Shown here one piece after another: positions 1 to 5,811 of a stretch of 6,020 nt of DNA (positions are counted from its first letter, which is position 1; the number at the start of each line of letters is the position of its first letter). The position numbers and the translations under genes are program-made. The notes under the pieces were generated by a model, which saw nothing but the letters and a program-made list of their open reading frames with translations, was not told where the DNA came from and did not search any database. Source of the DNA: ZC4RG30 sp964396335 (lineage in GTDB: Bacteria; Pseudomonadota; Gammaproteobacteria; Steroidobacterales; Steroidobacteraceae); NCBI GenBank assembly GCA_964396335.1, contig CAYNEX010000152.1, positions 1 through 6,020 of the forward strand, read 5' to 3'.

Positions 1-451
1 CCGGATGGTTGGCCGGCACGTTCAGCGCGGTGAAGTTGTGGAAGTCGTCCTCGATTTCCGGACCCTGCGCCACCTCGAACCCCACCTCGCGGAACAGGGT
101 TTCGATGCGCAGGCGCGCGCGCGTCACCGGATGCAGGCCGCCGTTGACCTCACCGCGGCCGTCCGCGGTGATGTCGACGCGACCTGCCGCCAGCTTCGCG
201 GCGAGGGCCTCGGCCTCGAGCACCGCGCGGCGGGCGTCAATCGCCTGCTGCACGGTCTCCTTCGCTTCGTTGATACGCGCACCCGCAGCGGGCCGCTCGG
301 CCGCGGGCAGTCTGCCCAGCGACTTCAGCTGCTCGGTGAGGGTTCCTTTTTTTCCGAGCCACGCGACACGCGCCTCATCGAGGCGCGTGAGGTCTGCGCT
401 GGCGGCAATCTGCGCCAGCGCACGCGCGGTCAGGTCGGCAAGCGACTCCAT
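1..451 (-). CDS. pheS: Phenylalanyl-tRNA synthetase alpha subunit, N-terminal part (cut by window edge)
   Basis: Encodes the first 150 residues of the catalytic alpha subunit of the alpha2-beta2 phenylalanyl-tRNA synthetase, which charges tRNA-Phe in the cytoplasm. The reading frame is open to the window edge. The first ~90 residues match the N-terminal coiled-coil arm of PheS, including the LGKKG turn (residues ~33-37), the ERPAAG and INEAKE stretches and a heptad-like helix. Next comes NGGLHPVTR (~105-113), and then the start of the class II catalytic core with GPEIEDDFHNFTALNVP (~130-146). These segments line up closely with E. coli PheS as I remember it; the family is about 325-345 residues, so a little over half is missing. 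The ATG at 451 is preceded by a purine-rich AAAAGGGGG about 6 nt upstream. It starts only 34 nt after rplT, so it is probably co-transcribed with it. There is no room for the pheM-type leader peptide and attenuator known in E. coli. pheT would be expected just outside the window. Confidence 0.96.
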   Translation of the reverse strand, partial: MESLADLTARALAQIAASADLTRLDEARVAWLGKKGTLTEQLKSLGRLPAAERPAAGARINEAKETVQQAIDARRAVLEAEALAAKLAAGRVDITADGRGEVNGGLHPVTRARLRIETLFREVGFEVAQGPEIEDDFHNFTALNVPANHP

Positions 452-485
452 GACCAGCCCCCTTTTATTCCTGGCGCAACCGCGC

Positions 486-848
486 TCAGGCAGCCTGGAG
501 CTTGGCCTTGGCCTGTTCGCAGATGGCGGCGAAGGACGCCGGCTCGTGCACTGCCAGCTCGGCGAGGATCTTGCGATCCACCTCGATACCGGCCTTCAGC
601 AGGCCGTTGATCAGGCGGCTGTACGACAGGCCGTGCTCGCGGGCCGCCGCGTTGATGCGGGCGATCCACAGCGCGCGGAAGTCGCGCTTCTTCTGGCGGC
701 GGTCACGATAGGCATACTGACCGGCCTTGATGACCGCCTGCTTGGCGGCGCGGAATACCTTGCGACGGGCGTTGTAGTAACCCTTCGCCTTGGCGAGAAC
801 TTTCTTGTGACGGCGTCCGGCAATGACGCCACGCTTGACTCGTGCCAT
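486..848 (-). CDS. rplT: 50S ribosomal protein L20
   Basis: 120-residue L20, a primary 23S rRNA-binding protein needed early in assembly of the large subunit. It is close to the usual 117-120 residues. The N-terminal ~60 residues form the basic RNA-threading extension, beginning MARVKRGVIAGRRHKK and including AKGYYNARRKVFRAAKQ and AGQYAYRDRRQKKRDFR. The remainder is the compact globular domain with LWIARINAAAREHGLSYSR and EVDRKILAELAV. In Gammaproteobacteria L20 also represses its own operon through mRNA structures upstream of rpmI, which fits the structured leader at 1076-1180. The ATG at 848 has GAGG (861-858) 9 nt upstream, and the gene begins 26 nt after the rpmI stop. Identification is firm. 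Confidence 0.98.
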   Translation of the reverse strand: MARVKRGVIAGRRHKKVLAKAKGYYNARRKVFRAAKQAVIKAGQYAYRDRRQKKRDFRALWIARINAAAREHGLSYSRLINGLLKAGIEVDRKILAELAVHEPASFAAICEQAKAKLQAA

Positions 849-874
849 TTGTAATTACCTCGTGTACGTGGCGA

Positions 875-1075
875 TCAGGTGTTCGGGAGCAGCTGGATGC
901 AGCGGCCCACGTCACTCTTGTGCACGAGCGAGGATCCGCCCGAGCGCAGCTGACGCTTGGTCTTGCGAGGCTTGTGGCCGAGGTTGTGGCGACGGCCGGC
1001 AGAGTAGGACTTGTAGCCGTTCGCGGTCTTGCGCAGGCGCTTTGCAGCCGCCCGGTTGGTCTTCAGTTTAGGCAT
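875..1075 (-). CDS. rpmI: 50S ribosomal protein L35
   Basis: 66-residue L35, a small, highly basic protein of the large ribosomal subunit. It begins MPKLKTNRAAAKRLRKTANG, the family signature, and continues with a Lys/Arg-rich middle (RRHNLGHKPRKTKRQLR) and a conserved C-terminal KSDVGRCIQLLPNT. The length matches the family's ~65 residues. I chose the ATG at 1075 because GGAG (1086-1083) sits exactly 7 nt upstream and because the family's N-terminus is MPK. An in-frame ATG at 1114 would add 13 residues unlike any L35. The gene is tightly followed by rplT (26 nt) and preceded by a 105-nt structured spacer after infC. Translation is probably controlled by L20 through that leader (known for the family; inferred here). 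Confidence 0.98.
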   Translation of the reverse strand: MPKLKTNRAAAKRLRKTANGYKSYSAGRRHNLGHKPRKTKRQLRSGGSSLVHKSDVGRCIQLLPNT

Positions 1076-1180
1076 GACATCTCTCCGTTTTTGTAGCTTC
1101 CTTTCGCAAGACATGCGGTTCCGTGAGGAACCCCACGCCCGCTAGGGGCGGACCACATCGCGCTTCTCAGCGCTTTGCGA
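1076..1180 (-). promoter_or_regulatory. Structured rpmI-rplT leader, candidate L20 autoregulatory element
   Basis: The infC-rpmI gap contains four helices by inspection. A closing helix pairs TCGCAA (1180-1175) with TTGCGA (1109-1104). Inside it lie three perfect hairpins: GCGCT/AGCGC with a GAGA tetraloop (1173-1160), CGCCC/GGGCG with a CTAGC loop (1150-1136), and GGTTCC/GGAACC with a TCAC loop (1132-1117). The closing helix starts at the first base after the infC stop and ends about 18 nt before the rpmI Shine-Dalgarno. No T-run follows the last hairpin, so a rho-independent terminator is unlikely. In E. coli L20 represses rpmI-rplT by binding mRNA structures in this same interval. The fold here is seen by eye; the L20 role is inference from position. 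Confidence 0.55.
1081..1086 (-). promoter_or_regulatory. rpmI ribosome binding site
   Basis: GGAGAG on the minus strand, with GGAG ending 7 nt before the ATG at 1075. It decides the rpmI start in favour of 1075 over the upstream in-frame ATG at 1114. Confidence 0.8.
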
Positions 1181-1702
1181 TCACTTCTTTTTTGGCGAAA
1201 ACACCATGACCATCTGCCGGCCTTCCATCAGCGGGTTCTGCTCGACCACGGCAATTTCTGCCAGGTCGCCAGACACGCGCTGCAGGAGTCGGCGGCCGAT
1301 GTCCTGATGCGCCATCTCTCGGCCGCGGAAACGTAGCGTCACCTTGGCCTTGTCACCCTCGGTCAGGAAGCGGACCAGATTACGCAGCTTGACCTGGTAA
1401 TCGCCCTCATCCGTACCGGGACGAAACTTCACTTCCTTGACCTGGATCTGCTTCTGCTTGCGCTTGGCAGAGTGCGCCTTCTTGTTCTGCTCGAACAGGA
1501 ATTTGCCGAAATCCATCACGCGCACGACCGGTGGGTCTGCGGTGGGTGAAACTTCCACCAGGTCGAGCGATGCATCCGAAGCCAGCTGCAGTGCCTCTGC
1601 ACGCGACATGACTCCCGCCTGCTCTCCGTCCGCGCCGATCACCCGCAACTGCGGTGCCATGATCTCTTCGTTGCGCCGGACGCGCTTGCCTGATGTAGCT
1701 AT
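1181..1702 (-). CDS. infC: Translation initiation factor IF-3, with probable AUA start codon
   Basis: 173-residue IF3, which binds the 30S subunit, prevents premature subunit joining and checks the start codon and initiator tRNA. It contains the N-domain (GADGEQAGVMSRAEALQLA, then DLVEVSPTADPPVVRVMD), the lysine-rich linker (GKFLFEQNKK, AKRKQKQIQVKEVKF), and the C-domain (RPGTDEGDYQVKLRNLVRFL, GDKAKVTLRFRGREMAHQ, EGRQMVMVFSPKKK). The first ATG (1660) falls inside the conserved N-terminal motif: upstream in-frame codons encode GKRVRRNEEI, which matches the IF3 pattern RxNExI. The frame is closed by the thrS TGA at 1708-1706, leaving TTT then ATA (1702-1700). A perfect GGAGG (1715-1711) sits 8 nt before this ATA, so ATA is the best start and gives a length near the family's ~175-180. 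Non-AUG infC starts (AUU in E. coli) allow IF3 to repress its own synthesis. The gene begins 3 nt after thrS and is probably translationally coupled to it. Confidence 0.93.
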   Translation of the reverse strand: MATSGKRVRRNEEIMAPQLRVIGADGEQAGVMSRAEALQLASDASLDLVEVSPTADPPVVRVMDFGKFLFEQNKKAHSAKRKQKQIQVKEVKFRPGTDEGDYQVKLRNLVRFLTEGDKAKVTLRFRGREMAHQDIGRRLLQRVSGDLAEIAVVEQNPLMEGRQMVMVFSPKKK

Positions 1703-1705
1703 AAA

Positions 1706-3634
1706 TCAATCCTCCAAACTAGTGCGCCCGCGACTTGCGACCTCGGTGCCCAGACGTTCAGCGAACGTCGCGACGGACATCGTGCCCAGGTCTTTGCCGC
1801 TGCGGGTGCGCACGGAAACCAGGTTGGCTGCAATTTCCTTGTCCCCGGCTACCAGGAGGTACGGAACGCGCTGCAGCGTGTGCTCGCGGATCTTAAAGCC
1901 CACTTTCTCGTTCCGCAAGTCGGAGGCCACTCGAAATCCCTGATTTGAAAGGGATTCCACGACGCCCTCGACATAGGCATTCTGCTTTTCGGTGATCGGC
2001 ATCACCACCGCCTGCACCGGCGTCAGCCAGGCGGGCATGCGGCCGGCGTGGTGCTCGAGCAGGATGGCGAAGAAACGCTCCAGCGAGCCGAAGATCGCGC
2101 GGTGCAGCATGACGGGCGTCTGTTTGCTGCCGTTTTCATCGACGTAATGGGCGCCCAGGCGGCCCGGCAGGTTCAGGTCGACCTGCAGCGTGCCGCACTG
2201 CCAGTCGCGGCCGATGGCGTCGCGCAGCACGAATTCCAGCTTCGGGCCGTAGAAGGCGCCCTCGCCCGGGTTGTACAGGTATTCGATGCCGGCGGCAGCG
2301 GCTGCCGCCTTCAGGGCTTCCTCGGCCTTGTCCCAGACCGCATCGTCGCCCACCCGCTTGGGCGGACGGTCGGCGAACTTCACCTTCACGTCGTCGAAGC
2401 CGAAGTCCCGGTACACCGACAGCAGCAGCTGGATGATGCGCACCGACTCGTCGGTGATCTGGTCCGGCGTGATGAAGACGTGGGCATCGTCCTGGGTGAA
2501 GCCGCGCACGCGCATCAGGCCGTGCAGTGCGCCGGAGGGTTCGTAGCGGTGCACCTTGCCGAACTCGGCGAAGCGCAGCGGCAGTTCGCGGTAGCTCCTG
2601 ATGCCCTGCTTGAAGATCTGGATGTGGCCCGGGCAGTTCATCGGCTTGATCGCGTACAGCCGCTCGTCCGGCGTGCGCGTCAGGAACATGTTCTCGCCGA
2701 ACTTCTCCAGGTGACCGGACTGCTGCCACAGCACCGAGTCCATGATCTCCGGCGCGTTCACTTCCTGGAATCCGGCCTTTTCCTGCGCCTGGCGCATGTA
2801 GGCGATCAGGCGCTGGAAGATGCCCCAGCCCTTCGGATGCCAGAACACGGCGCCGGGCGCCTCCTCCTGCATGTGGAAGAGGTCCAGTTCCTTGCCGATG
2901 CGGCGATGGTCGCGCTTCTCGGCTTCCTCGAGGCGGGTGAGGTAGTCCTTGAGGTCCTTCTCGTTCGCCCAGGCGGTGCCGTAGATGCGCTGGAGCATCT
3001 CGTTGCGATGGTCGCCGCGCCAGTAGGCGCCGGCCACCTTCATCAGCTTGAAGGCCTTCAGTTTGCCGGTGGACGGCACGTGCGGGCCGCGGCACAGGTC
3101 TTCCCACTGGCCCTGGCCATACAGGCCGATGGGCTCGCCCTCGGGAATGCCGGCGATGATCTCGGCCTTGTAGTGCTCGCCCAGCGACTTGAAGTGCTTC
3201 ACGGCCTCATCGCGCGGCAGTTCGCGGCGATGCACCGGCAGGTCGGCCTTCGACAGCTCGCGCATGCGCTGCTCGATCGCCACCAGGTCCTCGGGCGTGA
3301 ACGGGCGCGAGTACGAGAAGTCGTAGTAGAAGCCGTCCTCGATCACCGGACCGATGGTCACCTGCGCCTCGGGGAACAGCTCCTTCACCGCATTGCCCAG
3401 CAGGTGCGCGGTGGAGTGCCGGATCAGGTCCAGCGCTTCCGGATCCTTCTCGGTGACGATGGCCAGCTTCGCATCGTTCTCGATGCGGAAGGAGGTGTCG
3501 ACGAGCTTGCCGTCGACGCGTCCGGCCAGCGCGGCGCGCGCAAGGCCGGCGCCGACGCTGGCGGCGACCTCGGCAACAGTGACCGGGTGATCGAAATTTC
3601 TCTGGCTGCCGTCGGGCAGCGTGATGACTGGCAT
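1706..3634 (-). CDS. thrS: Threonyl-tRNA synthetase
   Basis: 642-residue class II synthetase that charges tRNA-Thr with threonine in the cytoplasm, exactly the length of E. coli ThrRS. Domains in order: an N-terminal TGS/ubiquitin-like domain (1-~61, starting MPVITLPDGS); the editing domain (~62-225) with HSTAH (H73, H77) and CRGPH (C181, H185), which hydrolyses mischarged Ser-tRNA-Thr; the catalytic core (~243-535) with zinc ligands C334, H385 and H511, and motif 2 around HRYEPSG (R363); and a C-terminal anticodon-binding domain (~536-642) including DLRNEKVGFKIREHTLQRVPY. All catalytic and editing residues I can name are present, so it should be fully active. The ATG at 3634 gives the family N-terminus, but no good Shine-Dalgarno is visible before it. 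The stop lies 3 nt before infC. It is the first gene of the thrS-infC-rpmI-rplT-pheS cluster. Confidence 0.98.
   Translation of the reverse strand: MPVITLPDGSQRNFDHPVTVAEVAASVGAGLARAALAGRVDGKLVDTSFRIENDAKLAIVTEKDPEALDLIRHSTAHLLGNAVKELFPEAQVTIGPVIEDGFYYDFSYSRPFTPEDLVAIEQRMRELSKADLPVHRRELPRDEAVKHFKSLGEHYKAEIIAGIPEGEPIGLYGQGQWEDLCRGPHVPSTGKLKAFKLMKVAGAYWRGDHRNEMLQRIYGTAWANEKDLKDYLTRLEEAEKRDHRRIGKELDLFHMQEEAPGAVFWHPKGWGIFQRLIAYMRQAQEKAGFQEVNAPEIMDSVLWQQSGHLEKFGENMFLTRTPDERLYAIKPMNCPGHIQIFKQGIRSYRELPLRFAEFGKVHRYEPSGALHGLMRVRGFTQDDAHVFITPDQITDESVRIIQLLLSVYRDFGFDDVKVKFADRPPKRVGDDAVWDKAEEALKAAAAAAGIEYLYNPGEGAFYGPKLEFVLRDAIGRDWQCGTLQVDLNLPGRLGAHYVDENGSKQTPVMLHRAIFGSLERFFAILLEHHAGRMPAWLTPVQAVVMPITEKQNAYVEGVVESLSNQGFRVASDLRNEKVGFKIREHTLQRVPYLLVAGDKEIAANLVSVRTRSGKDLGTMSVATFAERLGTEVASRGRTSLED
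1711..1715 (-). promoter_or_regulatory. infC ribosome binding site inside the thrS 3' end
   Basis: GGAGG on the minus strand lies in the last sense codons of thrS (TTG GAG GAT) and ends 8 nt before the ATA codon at 1702. This is ideal spacing. It is about 50 nt from the ATG at 1660, so it supports the non-AUG start. Confidence 0.8.
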
Positions 3635-3664
3635 GGGCTCAGGCGCTTGGAAAAACGGTGCGCG

Positions 3665-3670
3665 ATTGTA
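3665..3670 (-). promoter_or_regulatory. Possible -10 element of the thrS promoter
   Basis: TACAAT on the minus strand (5 of 6 matches to TATAAT), ending 30 nt before the thrS ATG. No convincing -35 hexamer lies 16-18 bp upstream, so this is a weak call. If it is real, the thrS leader would be only about 20-25 nt, too short for an E. coli-like thrS operator. Confidence 0.35.
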
Positions 3671-3713
3671 CCCGAGCGCCCCGCGAACTGAGAGATTCCG
3701 GGTGCCGGGGATG

Positions 3714-3729
3714 GGGGCGCGGGCGCCCC
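3714..3729 (-). terminator. GC-rich hairpin after the transporter gene, possible terminator
   Basis: GGGGCG and CGCCCC form a perfect 6-bp stem with a 4-nt loop, beginning 4 nt past the transporter stop codon. No T-run follows, so it is not a canonical rho-independent terminator. It may stabilise the mRNA 3' end or assist factor-dependent termination between the transporter and thrS. Confidence 0.35.
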
Positions 3730-3733
3730 GCCG

Positions 3734-5521
3734 TCAATTCACCCCGTGCATGCCCTTGCGCAGCCAGGGCGAGACCAGCAGCAGCAGCACGCCGCTGCCC
3801 ACCCCGAACCACATCAGCAGGGCATAGAGGTCGGTGTAGGTGGCGAGCATGGCCAGCGGACCCAGGTTCTCGTCGCCGGTGTCGATGGCGGCCAGCTTGC
3901 CGATGCGGGTGGCGACGGTCTCGGACAGCGCCGTGGCCAGGAACCAGGTGCCCATCGACACGCCCACCACGCGGCTGATCGACAGCTTGGTGACCGCCGA
4001 CAGTCCCACCGGCGACAGGCACAGCTCGCCGGTGGTGTGCAGCAGGTAGGCCAGCACCAGCCAGATCATCGCCACCTTGCCGGCGTCGTCGGCGAACTGT
4101 GCGCCCAGCACCAGCGCGCCGAATCCCAGCCCGGCCTGGATGATGCCCAGCGCGAACTTCACCGGCGTGGAGGGTTCGCGGCCGCGCCGGCCCAGCGCCA
4201 CCCACAGCATGGCGAACGGGATGGCCAGCAGCATGATGAAGAACGCATTCAGCGAGCCGAACTGCGAGGCGCGGACCTCCACCTCGCCGATGGTGCGGTC
4301 GAGCACGCGGTCGGCGTACAGCGTCATCGAGCCGGCCGACTGCTCGAACAGCGCCCAGAACACGATGGTGGACAAGATCAGCACCATCAGCACCACGGTG
4401 CGGGAATACTCCGGGCTGTTGTGTCGCCGGAAACCGTACACGATGAACACCACCAGGCCGGCCAGCATCAGTCCCAGCCAGGCGTCATTGCCGAAGAAGG
4501 CCCAGATGAGCCCCGGCACGATGGCCACCGCGGCCAGCACCCAGGCCACCGTGTCATTCGCCCTGCCTTCGCCGTCGCGGTACATCATCGCGTACAGGAT
4601 CAGGCCCACCACGGCCACGATCAGCAGGCTGTTCTGCGTCAGGTGCACCACAGGCTCGTGCTGGATCACCATCCACACGATGGCCAGCGACAGGATGGAG
4701 CCGGCGTACACGGCCAGCTCCTTGCTCAGCAGGCCGCCCAGCACGCGCTGCCGGAGCACCGCGGGATCGGCCGGCTCGGCATGGCCCTTGAGCAGCGGCT
4801 GGCCCTTGATGAAGGTGACCAGGCCGATCAGCATGCCGATGCCGGCGGCGCCGAAGCCGTAGCTCCAGCCATAGGTCTCGCCCAGCCAGCCGCACAGCAG
4901 CGTGGCGATGAACGAGCCGATGTTGATGCCCATGTAGAAGATCGTGAAGCCGGCGTCGCGGCGCGAGTCCCCTTCCGGGTAGAGCCGGCCGACGATGGTG
5001 GAGATGTTGGGCTTGAGGAACCCCACGCCCACGGTGATCAGCGCCAGCGCGAAGAAGAACACCTTCAGCGCCACCACGTCCTGTACCACGACGTTCTCCG
5101 TGAGCAGCGTGCCGGCCGCCAGCACGGTGCCGTCGTTCAGTGTCACCGCCTCGGCCAGCGTGGTGCCGGCCGCGTAGCTCGCCGCCTGCATGCCCTCGTA
5201 GGCCATGGTGGCGTGGCCCAGCGTCAGCAGGATGCCGCCGAACACCACCGCCTTGCGCATGCCCAGGTAGCGGTCGGCCAGCAGGCCGCCGATCAGCGGC
5301 AGTGCATACACCAGGCCGGCATAGGCGCCGAGCACGTCGTAGCCCGCTGCGTCGGTGAACAGGTGGTACTTGGTGAGGTACAGCAGCAGCAGGTACTTCA
5401 TCCCGTAGAAGGAGAAGCGCTCCCACAGCTCGGTGGCGAAGCAGACGTACAGGCCCCTGGGATGGCCGAAGAGTGTGTCGCTGGCGCCCTCTTCGACCAC
5501 GGCGACGGGAGTGGAACTCAT
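3734..5521 (-). CDS. POT-family proton-coupled oligopeptide transporter (PTR2/DtpA type)
   Basis: 595-residue inner-membrane protein that by family imports di- and tripeptides with protons. POT motifs are complete: ExxERF in TM1 (E31, E34, R35, F36, then YG); the PTR2 signature GGLLADRYLGMRKAVVFGG (~78-96); FLKPN at the end of TM4 (K170); FTIFYMGINIGSF in TM5 (192-204); FWALFEQ in TM7 (388-394); and GELCLSPVGLS in TM10 (E499). It is larger than the usual ~480-520 residues. Residues ~111-152 form an extra extracytoplasmic loop between TM3 and TM4. Between TM6 and TM7 there are four hydrophobic stretches (~269-287, 299-314, 325-343, 348-364) where 14-helix bacterial POTs have two, so I count about 16 membrane segments. 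I chose the ATG at 5521 because the upstream GTG at 5563 would lie before the predicted transcription start and adds an atypical basic extension. The Shine-Dalgarno is weak. Substrate preference cannot be read from the sequence. Confidence 0.93.
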   Translation of the reverse strand: MSSTPVAVVEEGASDTLFGHPRGLYVCFATELWERFSFYGMKYLLLLYLTKYHLFTDAAGYDVLGAYAGLVYALPLIGGLLADRYLGMRKAVVFGGILLTLGHATMAYEGMQAASYAAGTTLAEAVTLNDGTVLAAGTLLTENVVVQDVVALKVFFFALALITVGVGFLKPNISTIVGRLYPEGDSRRDAGFTIFYMGINIGSFIATLLCGWLGETYGWSYGFGAAGIGMLIGLVTFIKGQPLLKGHAEPADPAVLRQRVLGGLLSKELAVYAGSILSLAIVWMVIQHEPVVHLTQNSLLIVAVVGLILYAMMYRDGEGRANDTVAWVLAAVAIVPGLIWAFFGNDAWLGLMLAGLVVFIVYGFRRHNSPEYSRTVVLMVLILSTIVFWALFEQSAGSMTLYADRVLDRTIGEVEVRASQFGSLNAFFIMLLAIPFAMLWVALGRRGREPSTPVKFALGIIQAGLGFGALVLGAQFADDAGKVAMIWLVLAYLLHTTGELCLSPVGLSAVTKLSISRVVGVSMGTWFLATALSETVATRIGKLAAIDTGDENLGPLAMLATYTDLYALLMWFGVGSGVLLLLVSPWLRKGMHGVN

Positions 5522-5563
5522 GGTTGTCCGGACCTGCGTTGCCTTGCGGGAAAGCCGCGCCAC

Positions 5564-5592
5564 ATGTAACCGGAGGGGCCGGGCGGCGTCAA
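5564..5592 (-). promoter_or_regulatory. Candidate promoter for the peptide transporter gene
   Basis: TTGACG (5592-5587) and TTACAT (5569-5564) are separated by exactly 17 bp on the minus strand. The -35 matches the sigma-70 consensus at 5 of 6 positions and the -10 at 3 of 6. The expected transcript start near 5557 gives a leader of about 36 nt to the ATG at 5521. The site lies 30 nt past the tRNA 3' end, so the transporter can be expressed independently of the tRNA. Confidence 0.45.
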
Positions 5593-5621
5593 ACCAGGGA
5601 GGAATGCCGGTCAGGAGGAAT

Positions 5622-5696
5622 TGGTAGTCGCGAGTGGGATCGAACCACCGACCACCTCCATGTCAAGGAGGTGCTCTACCACTGAGCTACGCGACT
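5622..5696 (-). tRNA. tRNA-Val (anticodon GAC)
   Basis: A 75-nt tRNA with CCA encoded. The minus strand gives acceptor AGTCGCG/CGCGACT (7 bp), D arm GCTC/GAGC, anticodon stem CCTCC/GGAGG with loop TTGACAT (anticodon GAC at 5664-5662), a 5-nt variable region TGGTC, T arm GGTGG/CCACT with loop TTCGATC, discriminator A (5625) and CCA (5624-5622). GAC reads valine codons GUC and GUU. The acceptor starts with an A-U pair rather than the common G-C. It lies alone between uvrB and the transporter gene, with its own predicted promoter. Confidence 0.97.
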
Positions 5697-5729
5697 ACGG
5701 ACCGGTCAACCCCTGTTGAGGGGGCGGCA

Positions 5730-5758
5730 AAGATACCTATGTGAATGATAGCCTGCAA
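5730..5758 (-). promoter_or_regulatory. Candidate tRNA-Val promoter with GC-rich discriminator
   Basis: TTGCAG (5758-5753) and TATCTT (5735-5730) are separated by 17 bp, followed by the GC-rich stretch GCCGCCCCC just before the expected start near 5723. A GC-rich discriminator is typical of stable-RNA promoters under stringent (ppGpp/DksA) control, so that regulation is inferred. The primary transcript would carry a 5' leader of about 25-30 nt before the mature tRNA. Confidence 0.5.
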
Positions 5759-5811
5759 GGGCGCCGAGGTCATGCGCGCCGGCAGGGCCGCTCCCGCCCG
5801 CTTCCCGGGTT

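Noticed and set aside
875..1114. rpmI starting at the in-frame ATG at 1114 (79 residues)
   Set aside because: The extra 13 residues are unlike any L35, and the start would fall within the leader structure; the ATG at 1075 has a well-spaced GGAG.
1181..1660. infC starting at the ATG at 1660 (159 residues)
   Set aside because: It would remove the conserved RxNExI N-terminal segment and leave the start with only a poor AAGAG-like site, while a perfect GGAGG serves the upstream ATA.
3635..3664. tRNA-Thr-like operator hairpin before thrS (GCGC repeats around a loop containing CGT)
   Set aside because: Only a 4-bp stem with a 13-nt loop can be drawn, and no second anticodon-like arm is visible; too weak to call an E. 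coli-type thrS operator.
2048..3691. Long plus-strand open frame (547 codons) antisense to thrS
   Set aside because: It lies entirely opposite a textbook ThrRS gene; its product is His/Gln/Ala/Val-rich with no recognisable domain, as expected for an antisense frame in high-GC DNA.
5522..5563. Transporter starting at the GTG at 5563 (14 extra residues)
   Set aside because: It adds a basic N-terminus without family support and lies upstream of the likely transcription start; the ATG at 5521 is adequate.
3746..5569. Long plus-strand open frame (607 codons) antisense to the transporter
   Set aside because: The product is an extreme His/Gln/Gly-rich string, the mirror of GC-rich membrane-protein codons; the minus strand encodes a complete POT protein with all motifs.
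5603..5620. Tandem ATTCCTCC octamers after the tRNA on the minus strand (about 17 nt apart)
   Set aside because: Short, pyrimidine-rich and without hairpin potential; not enough to call a terminator or attachment site next to the tRNA.
5697..5811. Possible rho-independent terminator after uvrB
   Set aside because: Only short GC-rich stems (for example CCCG/CGGG) with no T-run can be found.
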